64,000 bases of DNA, taken from assembly GCF_946892675.1 (NCBI RefSeq), contig NZ_CAMPOV010000001.1, positions 2,454,033 through 2,518,032 of the forward strand, in the 5' to 3' direction. Shown here in pieces: positions 46,131 through 54,702 of this stretch. This stretch comes from Arthrobacter sp. Marseille-P9274. Lineage in GTDB: Bacteria; Actinomycetota; Actinomycetes; Actinomycetales; Micrococcaceae. Both the position numbers and the translations under genes were made by a program. Numbering within the stretch: the first letter of the stretch is position 1; every line of letters starts with the position of its first letter. The notes beneath the pieces were generated by a model. That model had not been told where the DNA came from and ran no database searches. It saw only the letters and a list, made by a program, of their open reading frames with translations.

Positions 46131-46137
46131 CAGAGTC

Positions 46138-47028
46138 CTAGGATAGGCAGCGCGGCTGGAATGGGCTGCGCGGCTGGTGGCCCGTCCCGGCAGCGGTGCC
46201 AGGTATCCCCCTCGGCCGACGGTGCAAGGCCTCGCGAATGTCCCGCATCATCCCGGTCGGATTGCCAAAGACGTCCTCATAGGTGAAGCGCAGCGTCGCG
46301 TAACTACGCACGACGCCGGCGTTGTTGCGGCGCAGGTCCCGGCGGAACGATTTGCGGTCCATATGGAAGGCCGCGCCGTCGAACTCCAGGATCAGCCAGG
46401 CGTCAATGAGGAAATCGACTTCTCCGATCCCTGCTATCCGCACCCTGTGGGCGAAGTCCAGCCCCGCGTGCGGGAGCATCTCTCGGACAACAACTTCCTG
46501 AGCCGAGTCCGGCCTCCCGTCTGTTCGCTCAAGCCTGCGGCGAGCGTTACCGTTCCGCCGTCCTTCGAGGTGCAGCGCCAGGAACTCCTTCTCCACCCGA
46601 CCGGATTTCAATGCCGCCTCGGTGATAACCAGCGCGTCATCCTCCGGGAGGCAGCGCAGCGCGTGCAGCACGACATCGGCCAAGCCAGCCACGGGAAGCC
46701 GCCGGAGCGGCGGGACCGTCAGGAGCCGGTGATCCACAACCGCTCCGCCGATGCCCTTGGCCGACGCCAGGTGCAGCCGAGGTTCCGGGCGCAGCAGCCA
46801 CAGGCCGTGGTGGACCGCGGCGGAGACGCAGGTGAGCCGTCCTCCCGCGATCCGGGCCGCCAGCACGTCCTCCCGGGCATCGGGCAGCGCGACAATTCCT
46901 CCGCGCGGGCGCAGCAGGACGCGCTCCTCAACAGCGGTCCGCAGTTGCCGCTCGGTCACACCCGCCGCGAGCAGATCCCCCACCCTTGCAGAATCACCGT
47001 AGGCGCGGAGCAGCGGAGCCAGGTCCAT
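46138..47028 (-). CDS. AbiEi-like winged helix plus DUF559 nuclease-like protein
   Basis: A 296-aa protein. Residues 1-70 look like an AbiEi-type winged-helix (ARVGDLLAAGVTERQLRTAV, LLRPRGGIVALP), and residues 200-290 like a DUF559/Vsr-type PD-(D/E)XK domain: FAHRVRIAGIGEVDFLIDAW then LILEFDGAAFH, with an EVDFLID...EFDG acidic pattern. Such fusion proteins are numerous in actinobacteria and of unknown role. ATG 47028 has no Shine-Dalgarno sequence; TACAGA is 8 nt upstream, so leaderless translation is possible. Confidence 0.75.
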   Translation of the reverse strand: MDLAPLLRAYGDSARVGDLLAAGVTERQLRTAVEERVLLRPRGGIVALPDAREDVLAARIAGGRLTCVSAAVHHGLWLLRPEPRLHLASAKGIGGAVVDHRLLTVPPLRRLPVAGLADVVLHALRCLPEDDALVITEAALKSGRVEKEFLALHLEGRRNGNARRRLERTDGRPDSAQEVVVREMLPHAGLDFAHRVRIAGIGEVDFLIDAWLILEFDGAAFHMDRKSFRRDLRRNNAGVVRSYATLRFTYEDVFGNPTGMMRDIREALHRRPRGIPGTAAGTGHQPRSPFQPRCLS

Positions 47029-47080
47029 GGAACAACTCTGTACTGAATTCGGCCTGGCGGACGGCCGGCATTGCCGGTTT

Positions 47081-47174
47081 GTGGATAACACCGCCCGCAG
47101 CTCTCCGCCCTAGGCGCCGCCGGCCGGTGGACAACACCGCCCGCGGGACTCTCCACCCCAAGCCCCGCCGGCCG
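47081..47174. repeat. tandem duplication of 46/48 bp
   Basis: Two adjacent imperfect copies, 47081-47126 and 47127-47174, both starting GTGGAYAACACCGCCCGC and ending CCGCCGGCCG. This is part of a 372-bp gap without genes between the DUF559 gene and the polyprenyl synthase stop. Confidence 0.75.
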
Positions 47175-47258
47175 CTTCAGTCCCGGTCGTGTCGGAAACG
47201 GTGCACCTCTTGGCGGAGGCTCGGGCATAACCGCAGGTCAGGGCTTTGCAGACGCTCA

Positions 47259-47344
47259 ATAACTGCACCGTTCCCGCCATAACTGCACGATCTCCTACGC
47301 GGGTTCAGGCGGGAACGGAGCGCAGGCCGGAACGGAGCGCAGGC
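47259..47344. repeat. two further short direct repeats
   Basis: ATAACTGCAC occurs at 47259-47268 and 47279-47288, exactly 20 bp apart. GGAACGGAGCGCAGGC occurs at 47312-47327 and 47329-47344, 17 bp apart. No coding frame, tRNA or clear hairpin is seen in the surrounding 47175-47400. Confidence 0.7.
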
Positions 47345-47400
47345 GGGCATACCGAGGCTAGGGCCGCGCCGCTGCCTGGGCCGGCGGGATGCCTGGGCGG

Positions 47401-48498
47401 CTAGACGTCGCGGTCGACGACGGCTTCGGCAAATGCGGCCAGCGCGAACTTGATGGTGCTCTCCGGCAGCGGGTCCAGGGCGGCCTTGGCGGCGTCGGCC
47501 CATTCGCGGGCCGTGTTCCAGGACTGCTGGGTGACGGGGTGCTCGCGCAGGGCCTCGACGGCCTTGGCCAGGGCCTCGTCCGAGGTTAGGTCGGCGTCCA
47601 CCAGTTCCAGGACGGCTGCGGCGGAAGCATCGCCGGCGGCTGCGGCTTTGCGGAGCAGCAGCACAGGCAGGGTGGGTACGCCCTCGCGCAGGTCGGTGCC
47701 CGGGGCCTTGCCGGACTTGGCCTTGAGGCCGGTCACGTCGATGACGTCGTCGGCTAATTGGAAGGCCACCCCAACGCGTTCCCCGTACTCGACCATCACA
47801 TCGACCACGTCCTGGCCGGCACCGGCGAACATGGCCCCGAGCTGGCCGGCGGTGGCGATCAGGGAACCGGTCTTCCCCCCGATGACGGACAGGTAGTGCT
47901 CCACCGGGTCCTCGCCATCGCGCGGGCCCACGGTCTCCTGCAGCTGCCCCAGCACCAGGCGTTCAAAGGTGCGGGCCTGGATCAGCACGGCTTCCGGCCC
48001 CAGTTCCGACACCAGGATGGATGCCCGGGCGAAGATCAGGTCGCCGGCGAGGATGGCCACCTGGTTGCCCCAGACCTCGTGGGCCGTGGGAGCGCCGCGG
48101 CGGTAAGGCGCCGAGTCCATCACATCGTCGTGGTAGAGCGTGGCCAGATGCGTCAGCTCGACGACCACCGCGGCCTGCAGCACTTCGGCCACCGGCCCCT
48201 TGCCCAGCTGGGACGCCAGAATGGTCAGCAACGGCCGAACGCGCTTGCCGCCGGCCTCCACCAGGTGCCGGCTGGTCGCGTCGGCGAGCGGGTCCGAATG
48301 CGCTATGGCCACCCGCAGCTGCTTCTCCACGCGCGCCAGGGCGGTGGAAACGGCCGGTCCGAGGTCAGGATCCTGGGCCACCAGGCCGAAGCCGGCCGGG
48401 AGGTTCAGGCTTGAGGCGATGGCGGCAGTAGCCGTGTCCAGCTCCAGGGAATCCGGAACGTGGCCGGCAGGAGTCCAGCTCGGGTTTGCGTCAGTCAC
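47401..48498 (-). CDS. polyprenyl diphosphate synthase (menaquinone side chain)
   Basis: A 365-aa trans-isoprenyl diphosphate synthase. The two Asp-rich motifs are DDVMDSAPYRRG and DDVIDVTG, with the lysine region AGGKRVRPLL and GGKTGSL present. It builds the long polyprenyl tail that is joined to the menaquinone head. Location behind menG and the geranylgeranyl-reductase-like gene matches grcC1 in mycobacteria. Chain length cannot be read from the sequence with confidence. GTG 48498 is preceded at 6 nt by TAGTGT, inside the end of the previous gene. Confidence 0.9.
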   Translation of the reverse strand: MTDANPSWTPAGHVPDSLELDTATAAIASSLNLPAGFGLVAQDPDLGPAVSTALARVEKQLRVAIAHSDPLADATSRHLVEAGGKRVRPLLTILASQLGKGPVAEVLQAAVVVELTHLATLYHDDVMDSAPYRRGAPTAHEVWGNQVAILAGDLIFARASILVSELGPEAVLIQARTFERLVLGQLQETVGPRDGEDPVEHYLSVIGGKTGSLIATAGQLGAMFAGAGQDVVDVMVEYGERVGVAFQLADDVIDVTGLKAKSGKAPGTDLREGVPTLPVLLLRKAAAAGDASAAAVLELVDADLTSDEALAKAVEALREHPVTQQSWNTAREWADAAKAALDPLPESTIKFALAAFAEAVVDRDV

Positions 48499-48504
48499 GG
48501 TTCA

Positions 48505-48510
48505 ACACTA
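48505..48510 (-). promoter_or_regulatory. -10 element, leaderless polyprenyl synthase gene
   Basis: TAGTGT, then TGAACC, then GTG. The box overlaps the stop region of the reductase gene, so the synthase may have its own internal promoter besides readthrough. Confidence 0.45.
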
Positions 48511-49821
48511 ACTAATCGTCGGGACGGTTGGTCTGCGGTCAACGGTTACGCCGCCGGTCTGGTTGGAAGCCTGCGGCGTAATTTTCTCCAGCAAATGAAT
48601 AACTCTATCCTCAAAGCCTGCGCCGTTCGCGTCCGTCAGGTTGGCCAGCATGCGCACCACGAAGCGCATCAGCGGCGGGACGGGCATGCCGGTGCGCAGC
48701 GCCAGCTTCATGATCGCCGGCTGGCCGATCAGGCCGGCAAAGACCCGCCCGAGCGTAAAGTGGCTGCCCCACTGGCCGCGGATGATGTCCGGGTAGCGGG
48801 CTAGGACCCGCTCGTCCAGCGTCCCGGCCCCGGACTGTGCATCGATGATGAGCTCCGCCGCGTACCGGGCCGATTCCATCGCGTAGGAGATGCCCTCGCC
48901 GTTAAACGGGCTGACCATGCCGCCGGCGTCGCCCAGCAGCAGCAGCCCCGGCGAGTAGTGCGGCGTGCGGTTGAAGCCCATCGGCAGGGCTGCGCCCCGT
49001 ATCTGCCCTACCTGGTTTTCCTCGGTGAAGCCCCACTCCGCGGGCATCCCAGCGGTCCAGTCCCGCAGCACCTGCCGGTAGTCCAGCTTGCCGAAGGACT
49101 TCGACGAGTTCAGGATGCCGAGGCCCACGTTGGACGTGCCGTCACCGACGCCGAAGACCCAGCCGTAGCCGGGCAGCGGGTTGCCCTGGGCGTCGGGCAG
49201 CTCCAGCCAGCCCTCCATCCAGTCGTCCTCGTGCCGCTGGCTGGTGAAGTACGTCCGCACGGCCACGCCCAGCGGCCGGTCGTCCCGCTTTTCGATGCCG
49301 AGGCTCAGCGCGGTCCGGGCGGAATTGCCGTCAGCGGCAAGTACGACGTCGGCGCTAAAGTCGCGCGTCTCGCCCGTCTTCCGGCCGCGATCGTCCAGGA
49401 CGCTGGCACGCACTCCGGTGACGCGTCCGGCGTCGTCACGGAGCGCCTCGGACACGGAGTGCCGTTCCAGCACCCGAGCCCCGGCTGCCTCGGCGTGCCG
49501 GGCCAGTTCCTCGTCGAAGCCCAGCCGGGTGCGGATCAGTCCGTAGTCCGGGAAGTCGGACAGCTCGGGCCAGGGCAACTCCAGGCGGCGGCCGCCGGCG
49601 ATCAGGCGCAGCCCGCGGTTGCGGCGCCAGCCGGCGGTTTCCTCATGCGGCAGGCCCAGCAGCTGGATCTCGCGGACGGCGCGCGGCGTCAGCCCATCGC
49701 CGCAGACCTTCTCGCGCGGGAAGGACGTCTTCTCCAGCACCGTCACTTCGATGCCGGCCTTGGCCAGATAGTAGGCAGCGGTCGAGCCGGCAGGTCCTGC
49801 CCCGACAATCAGTACGGACAC
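48508..49821 (-). CDS. menJ: geranylgeranyl reductase family FAD enzyme (MenJ-like)
   Basis: A 437-aa FAD-dependent reductase. The FAD site is VLIVGAGPAGSTAAYYLAKA at the very N-terminus, with FPREKVCGDGLTPRAVRE and the second FAD contact LLLGDAGGMVSPFNGEGISY, all typical of geranylgeranyl/menaquinone-tail reductases. MenJ of mycobacteria saturates one isoprene unit of menaquinone and sits in the same gene order. GTG 49821 follows the menG stop by 1 nt, so the two are translationally coupled; the start is otherwise only supported by the FAD motif. Confidence 0.85.
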   Translation of the reverse strand: MSVLIVGAGPAGSTAAYYLAKAGIEVTVLEKTSFPREKVCGDGLTPRAVREIQLLGLPHEETAGWRRNRGLRLIAGGRRLELPWPELSDFPDYGLIRTRLGFDEELARHAEAAGARVLERHSVSEALRDDAGRVTGVRASVLDDRGRKTGETRDFSADVVLAADGNSARTALSLGIEKRDDRPLGVAVRTYFTSQRHEDDWMEGWLELPDAQGNPLPGYGWVFGVGDGTSNVGLGILNSSKSFGKLDYRQVLRDWTAGMPAEWGFTEENQVGQIRGAALPMGFNRTPHYSPGLLLLGDAGGMVSPFNGEGISYAMESARYAAELIIDAQSGAGTLDERVLARYPDIIRGQWGSHFTLGRVFAGLIGQPAIMKLALRTGMPVPPLMRFVVRMLANLTDANGAGFEDRVIHLLEKITPQASNQTGGVTVDRRPTVPTIS

Positions 49822-49822
49822 G

Positions 49823-50584
49823 TCAGCCGGCGGTCCTGGAGCTCCGGCGGCGCAGCGCGGTTTGGGAACCCGCGTTGGACGCGTCGGCGCGGCCCGGCTT
49901 TTCCGCACGATGGACGGCCACGATACCGCCGCTGAGATTGCGGTAGGCGACGTTCTGCCAGCCCTCATCCCGGATCCAGGCGGCGAGGCCGTTCTGGTCC
50001 GGCCAGGCGCGGATGGATTCGGCCAGATAGACATAGGAGGCCGGGTTGGAGGAAATCTTGCTGGCAATCGCCGGCAGCGCCCGCATCAGGTACTCGGTGT
50101 ACACGGTCCGCCAGACCGGCAGGGCCGGCGAGGAGAACTCGGCGATCACCAGCCGCGCGCCGGGCTTGGCCACCCGCAGCATCTCCCGCAGGGCCACGCG
50201 CGGCTCATTCACGTTGCGCAGGCCGAAGGAGATCGTCACGGCGTCGAAGGAGTTGTCCGCGAAGGGCAGGTTGGTGGCATCACCGGCGACGAAGTCGATG
50301 TCCGGCCGGCGGCGCTTGCCCACCTCGAGCATGCCCAGGGAGAAGTCGCAGGCGACGACCTCAATCCCCGCGTCTGCGTACGGCTCGCTGGAGGTACCGG
50401 TCCCGGCGGCCAGGTCCAGGACCCGCTGGCCCGGCTTGGCACCCACGGCCTCGACCACCACGCGGCGCCAGCGGCGGGTCTGCCCCATGGAAAGGACATC
50501 GTTGACCAGGTCGTATTTGGGGGCGACGTCGTCGAACATGGCGGCGACTTCGTCGGGGCGCTTCTCCAGGGATGCTCGGTTCAC
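49823..50584 (-). CDS. menG: demethylmenaquinone methyltransferase
   Basis: A 253-aa SAM-dependent methyltransferase that performs the last step of menaquinone synthesis. The UbiE/MenG signature [20 protein letters not shown] opens the protein; the SAM motif is [15 protein letters not shown] and the second UbiE signature is [19 protein letters not shown]-terminal extension of about 25 residues is Ser/Arg-rich. GTG 50584 lies 6 nt after GAGAAT. It is divergent from menF with a 103-bp gap. Confidence 0.93.
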   Translation of the reverse strand: MNRASLEKRPDEVAAMFDDVAPKYDLVNDVLSMGQTRRWRRVVVEAVGAKPGQRVLDLAAGTGTSSEPYADAGIEVVACDFSLGMLEVGKRRRPDIDFVAGDATNLPFADNSFDAVTISFGLRNVNEPRVALREMLRVAKPGARLVIAEFSSPALPVWRTVYTEYLMRALPAIASKISSNPASYVYLAESIRAWPDQNGLAAWIRDEGWQNVAYRNLSGGIVAVHRAEKPGRADASNAGSQTALRRRSSRTAG

Positions 50585-50590
50585 GGCTCC

Positions 50591-50596
50591 ATTCTC
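50591..50596 (-). promoter_or_regulatory. -10 element, leaderless menG gene
   Basis: GAGAAT, then GGAGCC, then GTG on the minus strand. GGAG is only 2 nt from the start, too close for a normal ribosome-binding site. Confidence 0.4.
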
Positions 50597-50687
50597 TCAA
50601 AGTTTGCCCCGGCGGCCGAACCCGTGGTCCTGGCGCCGGGAGGCCGGTGGCGCTGCGGGTTCCGCCGAAGGGTACCCTTGATCCATC

Positions 50688-51992
50688 ATGACCTCCCTGC
50701 GCTCCGTCACCGTCGACCTCGGCGGGCTCTCCTCTTCGACCGGCATTCTGGATTACCTGGTGCGTGATGACGCGCACTGCTGGATCCGCCACGGGGCAGG
50801 GCTGGTGGCCTTCGGCGAGGCGGCCAGGTTCACGTCCTCCGGCCCGGACCGGTTCAGCGCTGCCGCCGAATGGTGGCAGGAAACCGCCCAGGCGGCCGAG
50901 GTGGAAAACCCGCTCAGCGCTCCGGGCACGGGCCTGGTGGCCTTCGGCTCGTTCGCCTTCTCCAAGACGTCGGCCTACGCATCCCGCCTGATCGTTCCGC
51001 GCATCGTGGTGGGAGCCGATGAGTCCGGCTCGTGGCTGACCCTTATTACTAACGACGACGAGGCCGAGCCGACGGCCGACGCCGCCCGGGCGGAGCTGGC
51101 CGGCTGGCTGGAGGATGTCTCGCCGGAACACGGCCCGGACGGCGCCGACGCCCTGCATCCCGGCCAGGTATCCGAGGATGCCTACAAGGCTGCGGTCAGG
51201 GCCGGCGTCGAGCGCATTGCCGGCGGCGGCCTGACCAAACTGGTGCTTGCCCGCGATCTGGTGGCCGACCTGTCCTCCCCCATCGCCACCGCCCAGGTGC
51301 TCCGCGAGCTGGCCGCACGCTACCACGACTGCTGGACCTACAGCGTGGACGGGATGATCGGTTCCACGCCCGAGATGCTGATCAAGGTCGAGGACAACGT
51401 GGCGCGGGCACGGGTGCTGGCGGGGACGCTGGACCGGGCCAACACGCACAAGATCGAAGGCGAGTCGGACGCGGCCTACGCCGAGCGGGTGCTGGCCGGC
51501 TCGGAGAAGCAGCAGCACGAACACGAGATCGCGATCGACTCGCTCACGCGCAAGCTCCAGCCCTATACCTCCGCGATGACGTCGCACAGCGAGCCGTTCG
51601 TGCTGGAACTGCCCAACGTCTGGCACCTGGCCTCCGACGTCTCGGCCGATCTCGCGCTCGACGGCGGAAGGACGCCGTCGTCCCTGAAACTGGCCGAGGC
51701 CGTGCATCCCACCGCCGCCGTATGCGGCAGCCCCACGGAAGCCGCCGGCGACCTCATCCGTGAACTCGAACAGATGGACCGCGGACCCTACGCCGGCCCG
51801 GTCGGCTGGACGGACGGCGCCGGCAACGGCGAATGGGGCATCGCCCTGCGCGGGGCCGTCGTCGAGACGCCGACGCGCGTGCGGCTCTACGCCGGCTGCG
51901 GAATCGTGGAAGCCTCGACACCCGAGGCGGAGCTGGCCGAGACGTGGGCAAAGTTCCGCCCGATGATCGAATCGCTCGGCCTCCGCCGCTGA
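50688..51992 (+). CDS. menF: isochorismate synthase
   Basis: A 434-aa chorismate-binding enzyme that turns chorismate into isochorismate, the first committed step of menaquinone synthesis. The C-terminal catalytic half shows KLVLARDLVADL, YSVDGMIGSTPEMLIKVE, LAEAVHPTAAVCGSPTEAA and GPYAGPVGWTDGAGNGEWGI, all in conserved order. Menaquinone context favours MenF over siderophore EntC or salicylate synthase. ATG 50688 has no strong Shine-Dalgarno sequence. It stands divergent to menG. Confidence 0.92.
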   Translation: MTSLRSVTVDLGGLSSSTGILDYLVRDDAHCWIRHGAGLVAFGEAARFTSSGPDRFSAAAEWWQETAQAAEVENPLSAPGTGLVAFGSFAFSKTSAYASRLIVPRIVVGADESGSWLTLITNDDEAEPTADAARAELAGWLEDVSPEHGPDGADALHPGQVSEDAYKAAVRAGVERIAGGGLTKLVLARDLVADLSSPIATAQVLRELAARYHDCWTYSVDGMIGSTPEMLIKVEDNVARARVLAGTLDRANTHKIEGESDAAYAERVLAGSEKQQHEHEIAIDSLTRKLQPYTSAMTSHSEPFVLELPNVWHLASDVSADLALDGGRTPSSLKLAEAVHPTAAVCGSPTEAAGDLIRELEQMDRGPYAGPVGWTDGAGNGEWGIALRGAVVETPTRVRLYAGCGIVEASTPEAELAETWAKFRPMIESLGLRR

Positions 51993-52072
51993 GCCGCTCC
52001 CGCCTCCCGCCCCTACCGCTGGTTACTCATAGGCAAAACCTGTAGCCTGTGGGGCAAGTCATAATGTGACGC

Positions 52073-52078
52073 TAGAAT
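52073..52078 (+). promoter_or_regulatory. candidate -10 of the ABC transporter operon
   Basis: TAGAAT lies 54 bp before the substrate-binding protein ATG. A second candidate, CATAAT, is at 52060-52065. An 8-bp inverted repeat GGCAAAAC (52032-52039) and GTTTTGCC (52086-52093) flanks both. No good -35 is evident. Confidence 0.35.
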
Positions 52079-52131
52079 TACGTTTGTTTTGCCAGCTCTG
52101 CTAGATCGCTTCAAGTAAAGGATTGCCCACC

Positions 52132-52938
52132 ATGCGGCTCACCATCTCCAAGTCATCGCGGGTTGCTGTCCTGTTGGCAGCCTCCGCCCTGGCCCTGACA
52201 GCCTGCGGCAGCGGCTCGTCCTCCGACGGCGGCAGCCCGGCCGCGGACAACGAGCTCGGGCTCGTGACTCCCGGAACCCTGACGGTCTGCTCCGACATTC
52301 CCTACCCGCCGTTCGAATTCGAGGAGGACGGCAAGTACACCGGCTTCGACATGGACATCGTGGGTGAAATCGCCAACGGCCTCGACCTGGAGCTGAAGGT
52401 CCAGGACGTCGGCTTCGACGGCCTCCAGAGCGGCGTGGTGCTGAACGCCGGACAGTGCGACATGGGTGCCAGCGCCATCACGATCACCGAAGAGCGCAAG
52501 CAGAACCTGGCCTTCACCGAGCCCTACTACGACTCGCTGCAGTCGCTGCTCGTGCCGGCAGGATCCGACATCAAGAAAATCGAGGACCTCGCAGGCAAGT
52601 CCGTGGGCGTCCAGCAGGGCACCACCGGCGAGAAGTACACCCGCGAGAACGCACCGTCCGACGCCGAGATCCGCGCCTACCCGTCCGACGGCGAACTCTT
52701 CCCGGCGCTGCAGTCCGGCGGCGTCGACGCCGTGCTGCAGGACCTCCCGGTCAACCTTGGCCACCTGGAGAACGGCAAGTACGAAGTGGTGCAGGAGTTC
52801 AAGACCGACGAACAGTACGGCTTCGCCATGAAGAAGGAAGGCACCGAAGCCCTGCTCGAGGCCGTCGATGGCCAGCTGAAGGATCTGCGCGACAGCGGCA
52901 AGTACCAGGAAATCTACGACAAGTACTTCAAGCAGTAG
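52132..52938 (+). CDS. polar amino-acid ABC transporter, substrate-binding lipoprotein
   Basis: A 268-aa family 3 solute-binding protein. The signal peptide ends in a lipobox, ALALTACGSGS, so it is anchored outside by a lipid. The family signature GKYTGFDMDIVGEIANGL and CDMGASAITITEERK are intact. It feeds the permease and ATPase encoded downstream; the ligand is probably a polar amino acid. ATG 52132 has AAAGGA 9 nt upstream. A strong hairpin in the gap to the permease probably sets a higher level of this protein. Confidence 0.92.
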   Translation: MRLTISKSSRVAVLLAASALALTACGSGSSSDGGSPAADNELGLVTPGTLTVCSDIPYPPFEFEEDGKYTGFDMDIVGEIANGLDLELKVQDVGFDGLQSGVVLNAGQCDMGASAITITEERKQNLAFTEPYYDSLQSLLVPAGSDIKKIEDLAGKSVGVQQGTTGEKYTRENAPSDAEIRAYPSDGELFPALQSGGVDAVLQDLPVNLGHLENGKYEVVQEFKTDEQYGFAMKKEGTEALLEAVDGQLKDLRDSGKYQEIYDKYFKQ

Positions 52939-52945
52939 CAGCCTC

Positions 52946-52982
52946 GGCTCCGCCCCGGACCTCCCGCGTCCGGGGCGGAGCC
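52946..52982 (+). terminator. intercistronic hairpin after substrate-binding protein
   Basis: Perfect 15-bp repeat GGCTCCGCCCCGGAC (52946-52960) and its complement (52968-52982), 7-nt loop, 7 bp after the stop and 28 bp before the permease start. No U-run. Such hairpins commonly stabilise the upstream message or cause partial termination, so that binding protein exceeds permease. Confidence 0.7.
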
Positions 52983-53010
52983 CGTTCCCTGACCTTCGGA
53001 AGGCCACCTT

Positions 53011-53796
53011 GTGAAACCATCTGCCCGCCGGCGCCTCTTCCGCGGCGTGCTGTACGCCCTCTTCGTCATCGTCCTCGCCGCCGTGCTCTTCGCCGCGGAC
53101 TGGGAGGCGATCCAGACCAACTTCTTCAACCCGGAAGTCGCGGCCGCAGCCTTCCCCGATGTAATCGTCATCGCGGCGAAGAACACGATCATCTACACGG
53201 CCATCGCCTTCGTCGGCGGCCTGATCCTGGGCCTCATCCTGGCTCTGATGAAACTCTCCCCGGTCGCCCCGTACCGCTGGGTAGCCACGGCCTACGTGGA
53301 AATCTTCCGCGGCCTGCCCGCGCTGCTGGTCATCTTCGGGTTCGCCTTCGCCGTGCCGATCGCCTTCGATTGGCGGCCGCCGGGCGGCAGCGCCGGCGCG
53401 GGGCTGATCGCCCTGATCATCGTTTCCGGCGCGTACATCGCTGAGACCCTGCGTGCCGGCATCGAGGCAGTTCCCTCAGGGCAGCGCGAGGCCGCCCGGT
53501 CGCTGGGCATGAATCCGTCCTGGACCATGGTTTCCATTGTGCTGCCGCAGGCCTTCCGCATCGTGACCCCGCCGCTGACCAACGAACTGGTCATCCTGAT
53601 CAAGGACACTTCGCTGCTGTTCATCGCCGGCATGGCACTGAACGAGCGGGAGTTGACCACGTTCGCCCGCGACTCGGTCTCCCAGTCGGCCAACGCCACG
53701 CCGCTGGTGATCGCGGCGCTGATGTACCTGATCATCACCCTGCCGCTGACCCAGCTTGTCGCCAAGCTCGAACGACACAACAAGAGAGGCCGGTAA
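53011..53796 (+). CDS. polar amino-acid ABC transporter, permease
   Basis: A 261-aa membrane protein with about five helices. The HisM-type permease signature AYVEIFRGLPALLVIFGFAF and the EAA loop SGQREAARSLGMNPSWTMV are present, followed by VLPQAFRIVTPPLTNE, the ATPase contact. GTG 53011 has AAGG upstream. The ATPase gene follows after 3 nt. A single permease implies a homodimer. Confidence 0.93.
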   Translation: MKPSARRRLFRGVLYALFVIVLAAVLFAADWEAIQTNFFNPEVAAAAFPDVIVIAAKNTIIYTAIAFVGGLILGLILALMKLSPVAPYRWVATAYVEIFRGLPALLVIFGFAFAVPIAFDWRPPGGSAGAGLIALIIVSGAYIAETLRAGIEAVPSGQREAARSLGMNPSWTMVSIVLPQAFRIVTPPLTNELVILIKDTSLLFIAGMALNERELTTFARDSVSQSANATPLVIAALMYLIITLPLTQLVAKLERHNKRGR

Positions 53797-53799
53797 GCG

Positions 53800-54558
53800 A
53801 TGGCCACCAATAGTCCGCTGCGGAAGGACCATCCGGCGATCGAGGTCCGGAATCTCTGCAAGAACTTCGGTGACAACGAGGTGCTCAAGGGCATCGATTT
53901 CCACGTCGACCAGGGCGAGGTGGTCTGCGTGATCGGCCCCTCCGGCTCCGGCAAGTCCACCTTGCTCCGCTGCGTCAACCGGCTGGAGGAGCCCACCAGC
54001 GGCACCGTGCTGGTCGAGGGCGTCGACATCACCGACCAGGAGACGGACCTGGACAAGATCCGTACCCGGATCGGTATGGTGTTCCAGCAGTTCAACCTCT
54101 TCCCGCACCTGAGCGTGCTGCGGAACCTGACCCTCGCCCAGCAGCGCGCCAAGCGGCGCCCGAAGGCCGAGGCCGTCGAGATCGCACGGAAGAACCTGGC
54201 GAAGGTCGGGCTGGCCAACCGGGAGGATGCCTACCCGTCCCAGCTCTCCGGCGGCCAGCAGCAGCGGGTGGCCATCGCCCGCGCCCTGTCCATGAACCCG
54301 GACATGATGCTCTTCGACGAGCCGACCAGCGCCCTGGACCCCGAGCTGGTCGGCGACGTACTCGGCGTGATGCGCCAGCTCGCGGACGAGGGCATGACCA
54401 TGATGGTGGTCACCCATGAGATGGGCTTCGCCCGCGAGGTCGGCGACCGCGTGGTCTTCATGGACGGCGGCGTCGTCGTGGAACAGGGCGACCCCAAGGA
54501 CGTGCTCGGCAACCCGCAGCACGCCCGGACCCAGGCCTTCCTCTCCAAGGTCCTCTAG
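53800..54558 (+). CDS. polar amino-acid ABC transporter, ATPase
   Basis: A 252-aa ABC ATPase. Walker A is [13 protein letters not shown], the signature [15 protein letters not shown], Walker [15 protein letters not shown] and the H-loop [12 protein letters not shown]. It belongs to the GlnQ/HisP polar amino-acid group ([13 protein letters not shown]). Third gene of the operon. Its stop is followed by GC-rich, partly repeated sequence with no clear terminator. Confidence 0.95.
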   Translation: MATNSPLRKDHPAIEVRNLCKNFGDNEVLKGIDFHVDQGEVVCVIGPSGSGKSTLLRCVNRLEEPTSGTVLVEGVDITDQETDLDKIRTRIGMVFQQFNLFPHLSVLRNLTLAQQRAKRRPKAEAVEIARKNLAKVGLANREDAYPSQLSGGQQQRVAIARALSMNPDMMLFDEPTSALDPELVGDVLGVMRQLADEGMTMMVVTHEMGFAREVGDRVVFMDGGVVVEQGDPKDVLGNPQHARTQAFLSKVL

Positions 54559-54619
54559 GTCCCGGGTCCTCCCCCGAGGCCGCGGCTCCCCTCCGGACCG
54601 CCGGCTCCCCCTCGGGCCC

Positions 54620-54669
54620 GAGGCCGGCCGTCTCGAGGGCGGGGCGGAGGCCGGCCATCTTGAGGGCGG
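54620..54669. repeat. two 23-bp direct repeats
   Basis: GAGGCCGGCC[G/A]TCT[C/T]GAGGGCGG at 54620-54642 and 54647-54669, two mismatches, between the ATPase and the convergent dioxygenase-like gene. No hairpin with a U-run is seen here. Confidence 0.6.
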
Positions 54670-54702
54670 CCTCGGCGCTTACCGTCCCAGCGACTCGGCT
54701 GG

